The position numbers and the translations under genes were made by a program. From NCBI RefSeq assembly GCF_005233845.1, contig NZ_SZQL01000015.1, positions 98,068-162,067 of the forward strand: a DNA stretch of 64,000 bases, in the 5' to 3' direction. The notes below the pieces were generated by a model. It saw nothing but the letters and a program-made list of their open reading frames with translations. It had not been told where the DNA came from and made no database searches. The DNA is from Ilyomonas limi (GTDB lineage Bacteria > Bacteroidota > Bacteroidia > Chitinophagales > Chitinophagaceae). Below, one piece after another: positions 50,783 to 59,076 of the stretch. Every line of letters starts with the position of its first letter. Within the stretch, counting starts at the first letter, position 1.

Positions 50783-51532
50783 CTATAACCGTTTGATTTC
50801 AATATTGCGGAACCATACTTCGTTGCCGTGGTCCTGCAAAGCAATGTGTCCGTTGGTAAAAGTGCCAAAGTCTGGCCATTGCTTAAATTTGCTATTGGCA
50901 ACCATCTTTTTCCAGTTATCGTCCCATAGTTTGGTAGTAAGCACCTCAGTACCATTAAGCCAAAAAGTAATAGTGCTGTCCACACTCCTTATTTCCACAT
51001 CATTCCACTCGCCGGCAGGTTTTACTGTTTCAGGCTTGCTGGTGATTAGGTCGTACAGATCGCCGGCGCGATGCTTAACAATTTTTGCATCCGGATGCCC
51101 ATTATTATCCAGTACCTGCATTTCGGGGCCAGTAAAGTAGGTTTCTTTATATTTTGCAGTATCTTCCTGCACATAAAACAAAATACCGCTGTTGCCGCTT
51201 TTCGAAATTTTCCATTGCAGCTTTAGGTCAAAATCGCCGTATTGATCATTACTTATTAGATCTCCACCACCTCCCTGACCAGCAGGTTTCAGATGAATGG
51301 CATTACTGTCTATGCCCCAATCGCTGCCCGACGTAGTTTTGCCATAGCTGTGCCAACCATTCAGCGTTTTACCATCAAACAAAGGTGCCCATGCCGTGTC
51401 CGATATAGGAGCATTTGCGGTAGTGCTGTCGCCGTTCATAGCCGTACTGTCTGTTGCATTGTTTTGATCGTTGGCGCTGTTGCAGGCTGCAAAGGCAAGC
51501 ATGGCAGCGGCAGCAAAAAGTAGTTGTTTCAT
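50783..51532 (-). CDS. DUF1080 lipoprotein (3-keto-disaccharide hydrolase type)
   Basis: The 249-residue product has a lipoprotein signal with lipobox FAAC (C17), then a Ser/Thr/Asn-rich linker and a full DUF1080 domain. Landmarks are PLFDGKTLNGWHSYG, GNSGILFYVQE, GPEMQVLDNNGHPDA and the end GHIALQDHGNEVWFRNIEIK. Bacteroidota members of this jelly-roll family cleave 3-keto-glycosides. It begins 9 bp after the cytochrome c stop codon and so is the last gene of a three-gene operon with a Gfo/Idh/MocA oxidoreductase. That arrangement supports an oxidise-then-cleave role in the periplasm. Confidence 0.9.
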   Translation of the reverse strand: MKQLLFAAAAMLAFAACNSANDQNNATDSTAMNGDSTTANAPISDTAWAPLFDGKTLNGWHSYGKTTSGSDWGIDSNAIHLKPAGQGGGGDLISNDQYGDFDLKLQWKISKSGNSGILFYVQEDTAKYKETYFTGPEMQVLDNNGHPDAKIVKHRAGDLYDLITSKPETVKPAGEWNDVEIRSVDSTITFWLNGTEVLTTKLWDDNWKKMVANSKFKQWPDFGTFTNGHIALQDHGNEVWFRNIEIKRL

Positions 51533-51541
51533 TATGTACAA

Positions 51542-51982
51542 CTATTGGTTTTTAAGTAAAAGAATGTATTTCACCATTTGCTCGGCATCGGCTTGCGAAA
51601 CCTGTGGGTGTGGCGTCATTGCAGCATTGTTTGTTACATCAGCCCAGTCACTTTTGTCACCGGCAGCAGGGTTTACACCATGTATAATTCTATGCGCTAA
51701 GTAAGTAACAGCGGTATCCACACCTGCATACTTATTAGCTACATCCTGATAGGATGGACCTACCAGTTTCTCATTTACTTTATGGCAGGTAAGACAGTCT
51801 GACGAACCAATCAGGTCCAGTCCTTTTTGGTAGTCAGGATTCTGGCTGATGTCTGCACTGCCGGCATTTGCTTCAGCAGAAGTATTGCCGCTAGCTGCAG
51901 TATCATTATTAGTGTCATTCGCGTTTCCGCCGCAGGCAGCCAGCAGGCTTACCATCGCAATTGTAAAAATGTACTTTTTCAC
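51542..51982 (-). CDS. Lipoprotein c-type cytochrome
   Basis: The 146-residue product has lipobox LAAC (C17), a linker rich in Asn/Thr/Ala, and a class I cytochrome c domain. The heme-binding CLTCH lies at 63-67, and the likely sixth ligand is M122 in AAMTPHP. It sits between a Tat-exported oxidoreductase gene and a DUF1080 lipoprotein gene, with close spacing on both sides. It is therefore likely the electron acceptor of the oxidoreductase (inference). Similar small cytochromes recur beside these gene pairs in this phylum. Confidence 0.92.
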   Translation of the reverse strand: MKKYIFTIAMVSLLAACGGNANDTNNDTAASGNTSAEANAGSADISQNPDYQKGLDLIGSSDCLTCHKVNEKLVGPSYQDVANKYAGVDTAVTYLAHRIIHGVNPAAGDKSDWADVTNNAAMTPHPQVSQADAEQMVKYILLLKNQ

Positions 51983-52037
51983 TTTGTTAAATTTTATTTT
52001 AATTTGTCAAATTTAGTTTATCAAAGAATATACCCTT

Positions 52038-53513
52038 CTAAATACCGAGGCTCCAGTTGCCTGCGTAGTCGCGTTTAACAAACTGGTTAGCAGCCTCAAA
52101 GTTAGTAATCTTCATATTCTCGCCGTCCCACAACAGTTTTATGTTGCGTCCCGGATAGTCATATTCATCACTTTTACCACTTATTGGCTTACGTATATCA
52201 TAGCTGCGAATAGCCAGATTGCCCATCAATACCGATTCGGTGAGCGGTCCTGCCAGATCAAAACGGGAACTTAGTTCATTGGCTTCCTTGCTGCCGTAGC
52301 CTGCCATACACGCTTCTACCCAACGCCAGTAATGTCCGTTTTCCTGATCTTTTACACGGGCTATCGTTTGCGGCACTTTTGTTTCCTTTGTTTTGGAAGT
52401 AGGCAGCAGTTGCGGATTAATGCCATAAGTACCGCACATCATTTTACCTTTTGTACCTATAAAAATAACACCGTTGCCGCCATCGCCCATCGTTTCATTT
52501 GAACCGAGTTCTTCCGGTCTTGTTGGTTGAATGCCACCATCCATCCAGTGCAGTTTGATAGTTTGCCCTGGCTTTTTACCTTTAAAAGCAAGTGTGATAT
52601 GAGATGCGGTGGGACCGCTATCGGGGAAATAGCCTGGCGTCCAGTTGGTAATATAACGCTTGGCTACACTACACTCAGCGCTCTCGGGATAACCTAAATC
52701 CAGTACCTGGAATGGAGGCGCAATCAAATGGCAACCCATATCACCAAGCGCGCCGGTACCGTAATCCCACCAGCCACGCCAGTTAAAAGGAATCAGGTTA
52801 TCTATATAATCTTTGCGCGGTGCGGTGCCCTGCCACAACTCCCAGTTAAGACCTGCAGGTACAGGTGGTTTTTCCGAAGGCCAGGGAATGCCTTGTGGCC
52901 ATACGGGACGATCGGTCCATACCCATACTTCGGTTACATCGCCTATTACTCCGGCTTTGTACCAATCTACCAGTTGCCGCACGCCATCACCCGAGGCACC
53001 CTGATTGCCCATCTGTGTTACTACTTTGTATTTTTTAGCAGCTTGGGTAAGCATGCGCACTTCATAAATGTCGTGTGCCATTGGTTTTTGCACATATACG
53101 CCTTTGCCCAGTTGCATAGCTGCCATAGCTGCTACAGCATGGGTATGGTCGGGTGTGGATACCGACACCGCATCAATGTTTTTAGCTTCTTTGTCAAACA
53201 TTTCGCGGAAGTCTTTATAGTATTTTGCCTGCGGAAATTTTTTAACAGCATCCGCGGCCTGCCGGTCATCTACATCGCACAAGTAGGCAATATTGGCTTT
53301 GCCACCTGCATGAAAATGGCTGATGTCATCGAAACCTTTGCCACCCACGCCAATGCCTGCAATATTCAGCTTATCACTAGGGGCAATAAAACCACTGCCG
53401 CCCAGCACATGGCGTGGCACTATGTACAAGCCAGCCAATGCAGTAGCACCATTGCGAATAAAATTACGGCGGGAGTTGTCTGTTTTGTTTTGTTCGTCGC
53501 GGTTGTTTTGCAT
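52038..53513 (-). CDS. Tat-exported Gfo/Idh/MocA-family oxidoreductase
   Basis: The 491-residue product has a twin-arginine signal (NSRRNFIRNG, 13-22, then a hydrophobic ATALAGLYIV), which means it is folded with its cofactor before export. The Rossmann domain follows at IAGIGVGGKGFDDI, with the family lysine in VQKPMAHD. The C-terminal half contains a long insertion rich in Trp and Pro (RPVWPQGIPWPSE, WRGWWDYGTGALGDMGCH), typical of the larger secreted sugar dehydrogenases of this family. As the first gene of a cluster with a cytochrome c and a DUF1080 protein, it is a good candidate glycoside 3-dehydrogenase. Substrate is not known. Confidence 0.9.
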   Translation of the reverse strand: MQNNRDEQNKTDNSRRNFIRNGATALAGLYIVPRHVLGGSGFIAPSDKLNIAGIGVGGKGFDDISHFHAGGKANIAYLCDVDDRQAADAVKKFPQAKYYKDFREMFDKEAKNIDAVSVSTPDHTHAVAAMAAMQLGKGVYVQKPMAHDIYEVRMLTQAAKKYKVVTQMGNQGASGDGVRQLVDWYKAGVIGDVTEVWVWTDRPVWPQGIPWPSEKPPVPAGLNWELWQGTAPRKDYIDNLIPFNWRGWWDYGTGALGDMGCHLIAPPFQVLDLGYPESAECSVAKRYITNWTPGYFPDSGPTASHITLAFKGKKPGQTIKLHWMDGGIQPTRPEELGSNETMGDGGNGVIFIGTKGKMMCGTYGINPQLLPTSKTKETKVPQTIARVKDQENGHYWRWVEACMAGYGSKEANELSSRFDLAGPLTESVLMGNLAIRSYDIRKPISGKSDEYDYPGRNIKLLWDGENMKITNFEAANQFVKRDYAGNWSLGI

Positions 53514-53926
53514 TATCGTTCGTTAGAAGTTTTAAAGATGTTATTCAGGCGATGAAAGTAAAACACATTTGCTATATACAAAAGAAACAATTTTTTATGC
53601 TGTTGAAAATAAAAGTGAATAATAAAGAACGATTGAGGAATTTTTGATAATGATGTATGCCGATAAAAAACTGATTTACCTGATGGATGGCAATGTATTT
53701 ATTGCGGGTATCTTCATTGCTGCTCCACCTTATTACCTTAGTAAAAAGAACGATCAACAACTATTTAAGACTTTATTAGCTCATTTATAAGTCTAAAAAA
53801 TAAGGTAATAAAATTAGAATTATACTTTATGCAACTTATTATTAAGGCAGTAAGGCATTTTACCTATAACTCACAATTGCATCTTTAAATAATACCAATT
53901 TAAAAACGTGGACTTGAAATCGCCAC

Positions 53927-53966
53927 TGACTTTTTATACATGACTTTTATACATGACTTTTATAAA
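53927..53966. repeat. Three tandem repeats of TGACTTTTATACA upstream of pdhB
   Basis: The units are TGACTTTTTATACA (53927), TGACTTTTATACA (53941) and TGACTTTTATAAA (53954). They end 12 bp before the predicted -7 box, at the -35 side of the promoter. Confidence 0.85.
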
Positions 53967-53977
53967 TAAGAATACTC

Positions 53978-53985
53978 TATTTTTG
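53978..53985 (+). promoter_or_regulatory. -7 box (TATTTTTG) for pdhB
   Basis: TATTTTTG fits TAnnTTTG and lies 36 bp before the pdhB start codon. Confidence 0.5.
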
Positions 53986-54020
53986 CCCGGCTTTTTTGCA
54001 ATGATTAATCAATAATACTT

Positions 54021-55007
54021 ATGCGACAAATTGCTTTTCGTGAAGCGCTTCGTGAGGCCATGAGTGAGGAAATGCGCCGCGACAGCCGCGTTTTTTTGAT
54101 GGGGGAAGAAGTGGCTGAATATAACGGTGCTTATAAAGTAAGCCAGGGCATGCTTGCCGAGTTTGGCCCCAAACGCGTGATAGACACGCCGATTACGGAG
54201 TTAGGTTTTGCTGGCATTGGTGTGGGTGCTGCGCAAAATGGCTTGCGCCCGATAGTAGAGTTTATGACCTGGAACTTTGCTGTGCTGGCGCTCGACCAGA
54301 TTATTAACACTGCTTCTAAAATGCTGGCGATGAGCGGCGGGCAATTGGGTTGCCCGATTGTTTTTCGCGGACCCAACGGCAGTGCCGGACAATTGGGTGC
54401 GCAACACTCTACTGCTTATGAAAGTTATTTAGCTAATATTCCGGGCATTAAAGTGGTTTCTCCGTCCAATGGGTATGATGCCAAAGGGTTAATGAAACAA
54501 GCTATCCGCTACGAAGAAGACCCGGTGATGTTTATGGAAAGTGAAGTAATGTATGGCGATAAAAGTGAAGTGCCGGAAGAAGAATATTATATAGAACTGG
54601 GTAAAGCCGATATAAAACGCCCGGGTAAAGATGTAACCATTGTTTCGTACAATAAGATGGTAAAAGTGGCTATGGGCGCTGCTGGCGAACTGGAAAAAGA
54701 AGGCGTAAGCGCCGAAGTAATTGACCTGCGTACCATTCGCCCGCTGGATTGGTTCACTATTTTACAAAGTGTGCAAAAAACCAATCGGCTGGTGATTGTA
54801 GAAGAGCAGTGGCCAATGTGTTCCGTATCGAGCGAAATTGCTTACCGCATACAAAAAGAAGGTTTCGATTATTTAGATGCGCCTATCCGCCGTATAACAG
54901 CCGCTGATGCGCCAATGCATTATGCACCTAACCTGGCAGCAGCCTATTTACCAGACGTGACACGCACGGTAAAGCTGGTGAAAGAAGTAATGTATATGAA
55001 AAAATAA
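54021..55007 (+). CDS. pdhB: Pyruvate dehydrogenase E1 component, beta subunit
   Basis: E1 beta and E1 alpha form the thiamine-diphosphate enzyme that decarboxylates pyruvate in the pyruvate dehydrogenase complex. The 328-residue product shows MGEEVAEYNGAYKVSQGML (27-45), TPITELGFAGIGVGAAQ, the DPVMFMESE stretch and the C-terminal transketolase domain with VIDLRTIRPLDWFTI. It is the two-subunit (alpha2beta2) type. The alpha gene is not adjacent, which is common in this phylum. Three tandem repeats precede its promoter. Confidence 0.95.
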   Translation: MRQIAFREALREAMSEEMRRDSRVFLMGEEVAEYNGAYKVSQGMLAEFGPKRVIDTPITELGFAGIGVGAAQNGLRPIVEFMTWNFAVLALDQIINTASKMLAMSGGQLGCPIVFRGPNGSAGQLGAQHSTAYESYLANIPGIKVVSPSNGYDAKGLMKQAIRYEEDPVMFMESEVMYGDKSEVPEEEYYIELGKADIKRPGKDVTIVSYNKMVKVAMGAAGELEKEGVSAEVIDLRTIRPLDWFTILQSVQKTNRLVIVEEQWPMCSVSSEIAYRIQKEGFDYLDAPIRRITAADAPMHYAPNLAAAYLPDVTRTVKLVKEVMYMKK

Positions 55008-55110
55008 ATAAAGCTCCTGCCCCTGAAGGGGAATTTGAAAAATAATCCTTGAGTAAGTAGGCTTGCTTAGGGATTTTTAGTTTTAAATAATTGTGTGTAG
55101 ATTTATCAGT

Positions 55111-55181
55111 TCTCACAGATAAACACAGCTATTTGAAGAATATTAATTTTTCATCTGTGCATATTGGTGCTATCTGTGAGA
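55111..55181. repeat. Inverted repeat of the CACAGATA type upstream of the TonB receptor
   Basis: TCTCACAGATA (55111-55121) is mirrored by TATCTGTGAGA (55171-55181), with further cacag and ctgtg words between. This is a typical low-complexity intergenic palindrome of Bacteroidota. Confidence 0.65.
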
Positions 55182-55249
55182 GAATCTTCAACTGGCTCAT
55201 CTTTTGTCCTTTATTTCTTCTCAATAAATTGCAACTGCACTTTTATTAT

Positions 55250-57343
55250 ATGTTTTTTCAAAAGCTTTTATTTGTTGTTCTTTTCTTTCCTTTTTACAAC
55301 TGGAGCATCGCACAGCAAAAAGATACGGCAACAGTACACGAAGACACCACTGTAACTGCCTTTTCGCTTGCCAGTCGTACATTGGATAGTGTTACGGTAA
55401 CTGCTTTCAATTTGCAAAGCAGCTGGCAGGATGCGCCCGCAGCAATAGCCGTTGTAACGCCGCAGCAACTACAACTGCTCAACAATGTTTCGCTGGTGCC
55501 GGTGCTCAACACAGTACCAGGTGTAAGAATGGAAGAACGTTCACCCGGCAGCTATCGTTTATCTGTCCGCGGCAGCTTGCTGCGCTCGCCTTTTGGGGTA
55601 CGTAATGTAAAAGTGTATTGGAACGATATTCCGCTTACCGATGCGGGTGGCAACACCTATTTGCAGTTGGTAGATATTAGCCAGATACAATCGCTCGAAA
55701 TTATTAAAGGCCCGGCGAGCAGCTTGTATGGAGCGAATACCGGTGGCGCAGTTATCCTGCATTCGGGTAATTATTTTACCCCCAAAACTAATACGTATAA
55801 AGCAAGCGTCAGCGGCGCTTCTTACGGCCTATTAAACGAACAAGCTGCCTGGATGCATAACGGTAAAAACTTCAAAACAAGCATACAACAAACACACCTG
55901 CAAAGTGACGGTTACAGGGAACATTCCGCTATGCGCCGCGATATGATAAAATGGGATGGTAGCTGGCAGATTTCTGATAAAGAAAAGCTCTCTTTTATAT
56001 CCTTTTATTCCGACCTGTATTATCAAACACCGGGCGGGCTCACGGCATCACAATTAGGTACCGATACGACAGCTTATCCGAAAGCAATATTGCAAAAAGC
56101 AGCCGTGTATAACAAAACAATTTTTGCGGGCGCCAGCCTTGCATCTACCATCAACAGGCACTTTGATAACACCACAACACTTACAGCTAATCATACATCA
56201 TTCAAAAATCCATTCACCACCAATTATGAATTGCGGGATGAATGGAATAGCGGCGGGCGAACTGTTTTTACTTACCATACCGAAACAAAAAACATCCGTT
56301 TTAAATGGCTGGCAGGAGCAGAATTGCTCTACAATCATTCGCATATTGATGATTATGATAACAACGAAGGTGTAAAAGCAGCCGTGCAGTTTAAAGACGA
56401 ATTGTATGCTACGCAACAAAGTTTTTTTACACAAATAAATTTGCAATGGACAGAGCGGTTTACAGCGCAGGCCGGCATCAGCAGCAACCAGCAAATCATT
56501 AAATATAAACGGCTCACCGATTCGCTGCAAAATACTTTTGTAAAAAGTAAAACAAGCAACCTCGCCGCACCGCGCATCAGCTTGTTGTATAAAGTTGTTG
56601 GCGATGTGAATGTCTATGCCGTAGCTGCAAAAGGTTTTTCGCCACCCAGCCTTCAGGAACTGCATCCCAGCAACGGCACTTTCAACGATAGTTTGCAACC
56701 GGAATACGGCTGGAATTTTGAATTGGGTATAAAAGGAAACTTACTACAAAACAGACTGCAGTTTGATGCTTCTGCGTATTCTTTTCGCTTACGCAATGCC
56801 ATTGTAAGGCGCAGCACCGATGTAAATCCGGAGTATTATGTAAATGCCGGCAGCACGCGGCAACAAGGCATAGAAGTGTGGATGCGTGCTTGGGTTATTA
56901 AGAATGAAACACATTTTATCAATTCGCTTGCAGTAAGTAATAGTTATAGTTTTCAGCCTTATACATTTACCTCGTATATGGTAGCCGATGCAGATTATAG
57001 TGGCAACCGGATAACCGGCGTGCCGCGCAACATCAATGTTTCAACAGTGGAAATAGAGAGCAAGCCGGGCTTTTATGCTAATGTTATTTTGAACAACACT
57101 TCTTCCATTCCGCTTACCGATGCCAATGATGCTTTTGCTGATGCGTACCATTTATTGCAGTGCAAAATCGGGTATCATCACCGTGTATCCAACCATTACT
57201 TTCAATACAATATTTTTATTGGCGGAGATAATTTATTAAACGAAGCTTATAGTCTTGGCAATGATATTAATGCGTTTGGAAAGAGGTATTACAATCCTGC
57301 ACCAAAACGTAATTTCTTTGCTGGTGTGCAAGTCTTATTTTAG
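55250..57343 (+). CDS. TonB-dependent outer-membrane receptor (not SusC type)
   Basis: The 697-residue product has a signal peptide (cleaved near residue 21, WSIAQ) and a plug domain (about 55-165) with PVLNTVPGVRMEER, a version of the plug signature VRGS, and IQSLEIIKGPASSLYGANTGG. A 22-strand barrel follows, ending in an aromatic residue (VQVLF). It lacks the N-terminal carboxypeptidase-like domain of SusC proteins. Its size fits receptors for siderophores, heme, metals or B12. A late NEAYSLGNDINAFGKRYY stretch is typical of such receptors. The ligand is unknown. The open frame starts 53 codons earlier, inside the repeat, so the ATG at 55250 is used. Confidence 0.92.
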   Translation: MFFQKLLFVVLFFPFYNWSIAQQKDTATVHEDTTVTAFSLASRTLDSVTVTAFNLQSSWQDAPAAIAVVTPQQLQLLNNVSLVPVLNTVPGVRMEERSPGSYRLSVRGSLLRSPFGVRNVKVYWNDIPLTDAGGNTYLQLVDISQIQSLEIIKGPASSLYGANTGGAVILHSGNYFTPKTNTYKASVSGASYGLLNEQAAWMHNGKNFKTSIQQTHLQSDGYREHSAMRRDMIKWDGSWQISDKEKLSFISFYSDLYYQTPGGLTASQLGTDTTAYPKAILQKAAVYNKTIFAGASLASTINRHFDNTTTLTANHTSFKNPFTTNYELRDEWNSGGRTVFTYHTETKNIRFKWLAGAELLYNHSHIDDYDNNEGVKAAVQFKDELYATQQSFFTQINLQWTERFTAQAGISSNQQIIKYKRLTDSLQNTFVKSKTSNLAAPRISLLYKVVGDVNVYAVAAKGFSPPSLQELHPSNGTFNDSLQPEYGWNFELGIKGNLLQNRLQFDASAYSFRLRNAIVRRSTDVNPEYYVNAGSTRQQGIEVWMRAWVIKNETHFINSLAVSNSYSFQPYTFTSYMVADADYSGNRITGVPRNINVSTVEIESKPGFYANVILNNTSSIPLTDANDAFADAYHLLQCKIGYHHRVSNHYFQYNIFIGGDNLLNEAYSLGNDINAFGKRYYNPAPKRNFFAGVQVLF

Positions 57344-57773
57344 TTTAAAAATGTAGCAACGTATTGGAGGTAAAGAAGCGTGCAATATGCAACAATAATA
57401 AACGATGCATTGAGGAGAAAAAAGTGAAATCGGGTAAACAAAAATGTTTGCCGGTAAGAACACACCAACGATAAATACTACAACAATAATATAACTGTTC
57501 GCTTTAATTTTTTAAAAAACAGTTTTAAACATTTTACAATTTATAAGGTCAAGTAAGGCAAATGACTTTACTCTTGGCATAAATTTTTCTTTAAGAGCAC
57601 TGTTATTGATTAAAAAGACGAGTGTATGTTGTACCTGATTGTATTTTTGATAGTCTGTTTTATCGTTCACTTTATGAGTTCGCGAAAAAGTATAAATAGT
57701 GTGGACGAGTATTTATAAGCAAATAACTGTTGATGATCCTACCCCACCATTAACTGCAATTTTATTTGCAACG
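57344..57773. other. Gap between the TonB receptor and nupC
   Basis: No known gene is found apart from a 30-codon frame at 57626-57718. Confidence 0.45.
57626..57718 (+). CDS. Possible 30-residue membrane peptide or remnant of a sodium-solute symporter
   Basis: The frame encodes one hydrophobic helix (MLYLIVFLIVCFIVHF) followed by MSSRKSINSVDEYL. That tail resembles the end of the first helix of SSS-family sodium-solute symporters, where a RKS...DEYFLA-type stretch is common. No recognisable coding continues after the TAA. It may be a true small protein or the dead N-terminus of a lost transporter. No ribosome site is clear. Confidence 0.3.
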   Translation: MLYLIVFLIVCFIVHFMSSRKSINSVDEYL

Positions 57774-59036
57774 CTACATCAATATACCGGCAATGGTAGC
57801 ACTGAGATAGCTTGCCAGCGTACCGCACAGCAAAGCTTTCAGTCCAAGCCTGGCCAAGTCTCTTCTGCGCTCCGGCGCCAGCTCGCCAATGCCGCCAATT
57901 TGCATTCCTACGCTGCTGAAATTGGCAAAGCCGCATATTGCAATAGAGATAATCAGCAGACCTTTTTGTGTAAGCACCGGCACGTTTTTGTCAGTCAAAC
58001 TTTTAAAAGCCACAAATTCATTGATAGTTAATTTTTGCCCAAGCAATGTTGCAGCGCTGCTGATATCCTGCTGCGGCACGCCCATAGCCCACGCAAACGG
58101 ATAAAATATTTTCCCAAAAATATAATCCAGCGTGAGGTCAAAATGAGGATTAAAGATATGCCCGGTTCTTACCAAAATATAATCTAAGCAGGCAATAATG
58201 GCAATAAAACCAATAAGCATGGCAATCACATTCATAGCTATTTTAAAGCCATCGCCGGCACCATGCGAAATGGCATCAATTACATTGGTATAATTACTTT
58301 TTACTTCCAGCTTTACTTTACCAAACGTCTGGCTTTCTTCTGTTTCGGGAAACACAATTTTTGATATAACCAACGCGCCCGGCGCCGCCATGAGGCTGGC
58401 GGTAATGAGCTTTGGCGCAAGATCTAAGCCTGCGGCAGCGCCCATATTAGCATACACTACCAATATGCCACCGGCTATACAAGCGAGGCTGCCGCTCATA
58501 CTTGCCAGCAGTTCGCTGTTGGTCATGCCTTGCAGGTAAGGACGAATCATTACCTGCGCTTCTACCTGGCCTACAAATGCACTTGCCACATTGCTCAATG
58601 CTTCGGCGCCGCTTACGCGCATAATGAAATTCATAGCCCTGGCAATAAGTGCCACAATACGCTGCATGATGCCATAATGATAAAAAATGGCCACCAGCGC
58701 GCACACCAAAATAATAGTAGCCGTAACGTTGAATGCAAATACAAATCCGCCCGCTGCATAATCCATAATGCCGCCACCCGTTTTGGGTACGCCGATACCG
58801 CCATACACAAAAGCAGCACCTTTAAAGGCAAACCCTTCTATTAACTGCATACCACGCCCCAGCCATTGAAAGAAAGCGGCTACCGGCTGTACTTTAAACA
58901 CCAAAACTGCTATTGCAATTTGCAAAGCTATACCACTCAACACCAGCCGGTAATTGATGCGCCTGCGGTTGTTGGAGAATAAAAAAGCGATACCTAAAAT
59001 CAAAGCTATGCCTATGAGCCCCTGGAAGCGTTCCAT
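57774..59036 (-). CDS. nupC: NupC/CNT-family concentrative nucleoside transporter
   Basis: CNT proteins import nucleosides with sodium or protons. The 420-residue inner-membrane protein has about ten hydrophobic segments and the family signatures GKEGQ-like VGQVEAQVMIRPYL, MTNSELLASMSGSLACIAGG and SAATLLGQKLTINEFVAFKSL, with the C-terminal ICGFANFSSVGMQIGGIGELA. The order of these motifs is that of Vibrio and human CNTs. It is followed on the same strand, 40 bp upstream, by the flippase gene. Confidence 0.95.
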   Translation of the reverse strand: MERFQGLIGIALILGIAFLFSNNRRRINYRLVLSGIALQIAIAVLVFKVQPVAAFFQWLGRGMQLIEGFAFKGAAFVYGGIGVPKTGGGIMDYAAGGFVFAFNVTATIILVCALVAIFYHYGIMQRIVALIARAMNFIMRVSGAEALSNVASAFVGQVEAQVMIRPYLQGMTNSELLASMSGSLACIAGGILVVYANMGAAAGLDLAPKLITASLMAAPGALVISKIVFPETEESQTFGKVKLEVKSNYTNVIDAISHGAGDGFKIAMNVIAMLIGFIAIIACLDYILVRTGHIFNPHFDLTLDYIFGKIFYPFAWAMGVPQQDISSAATLLGQKLTINEFVAFKSLTDKNVPVLTQKGLLIISIAICGFANFSSVGMQIGGIGELAPERRRDLARLGLKALLCGTLASYLSATIAGILM

Positions 59037-59076
59037 GCAGTTTGTGCAAAATTTTTATAAGCGATGAAGGTAATTG

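Larger units (their letters stand above)
53514..54020. other. Divergent gap between the oxidoreductase operon and pdhB
   Basis: It is strongly AT-rich and carries three tandem 13-14-bp repeats (53927-53966) just before the -7 box of pdhB. No gene is seen. Confidence 0.5.

Noticed and set aside
52728..53555. 275-codon open frame antisense to the Tat-exported oxidoreductase
   Set aside because: It is a shadow of a well-supported gene and its composition (many His, Cys, Tyr, Phe) is not that of a real protein.
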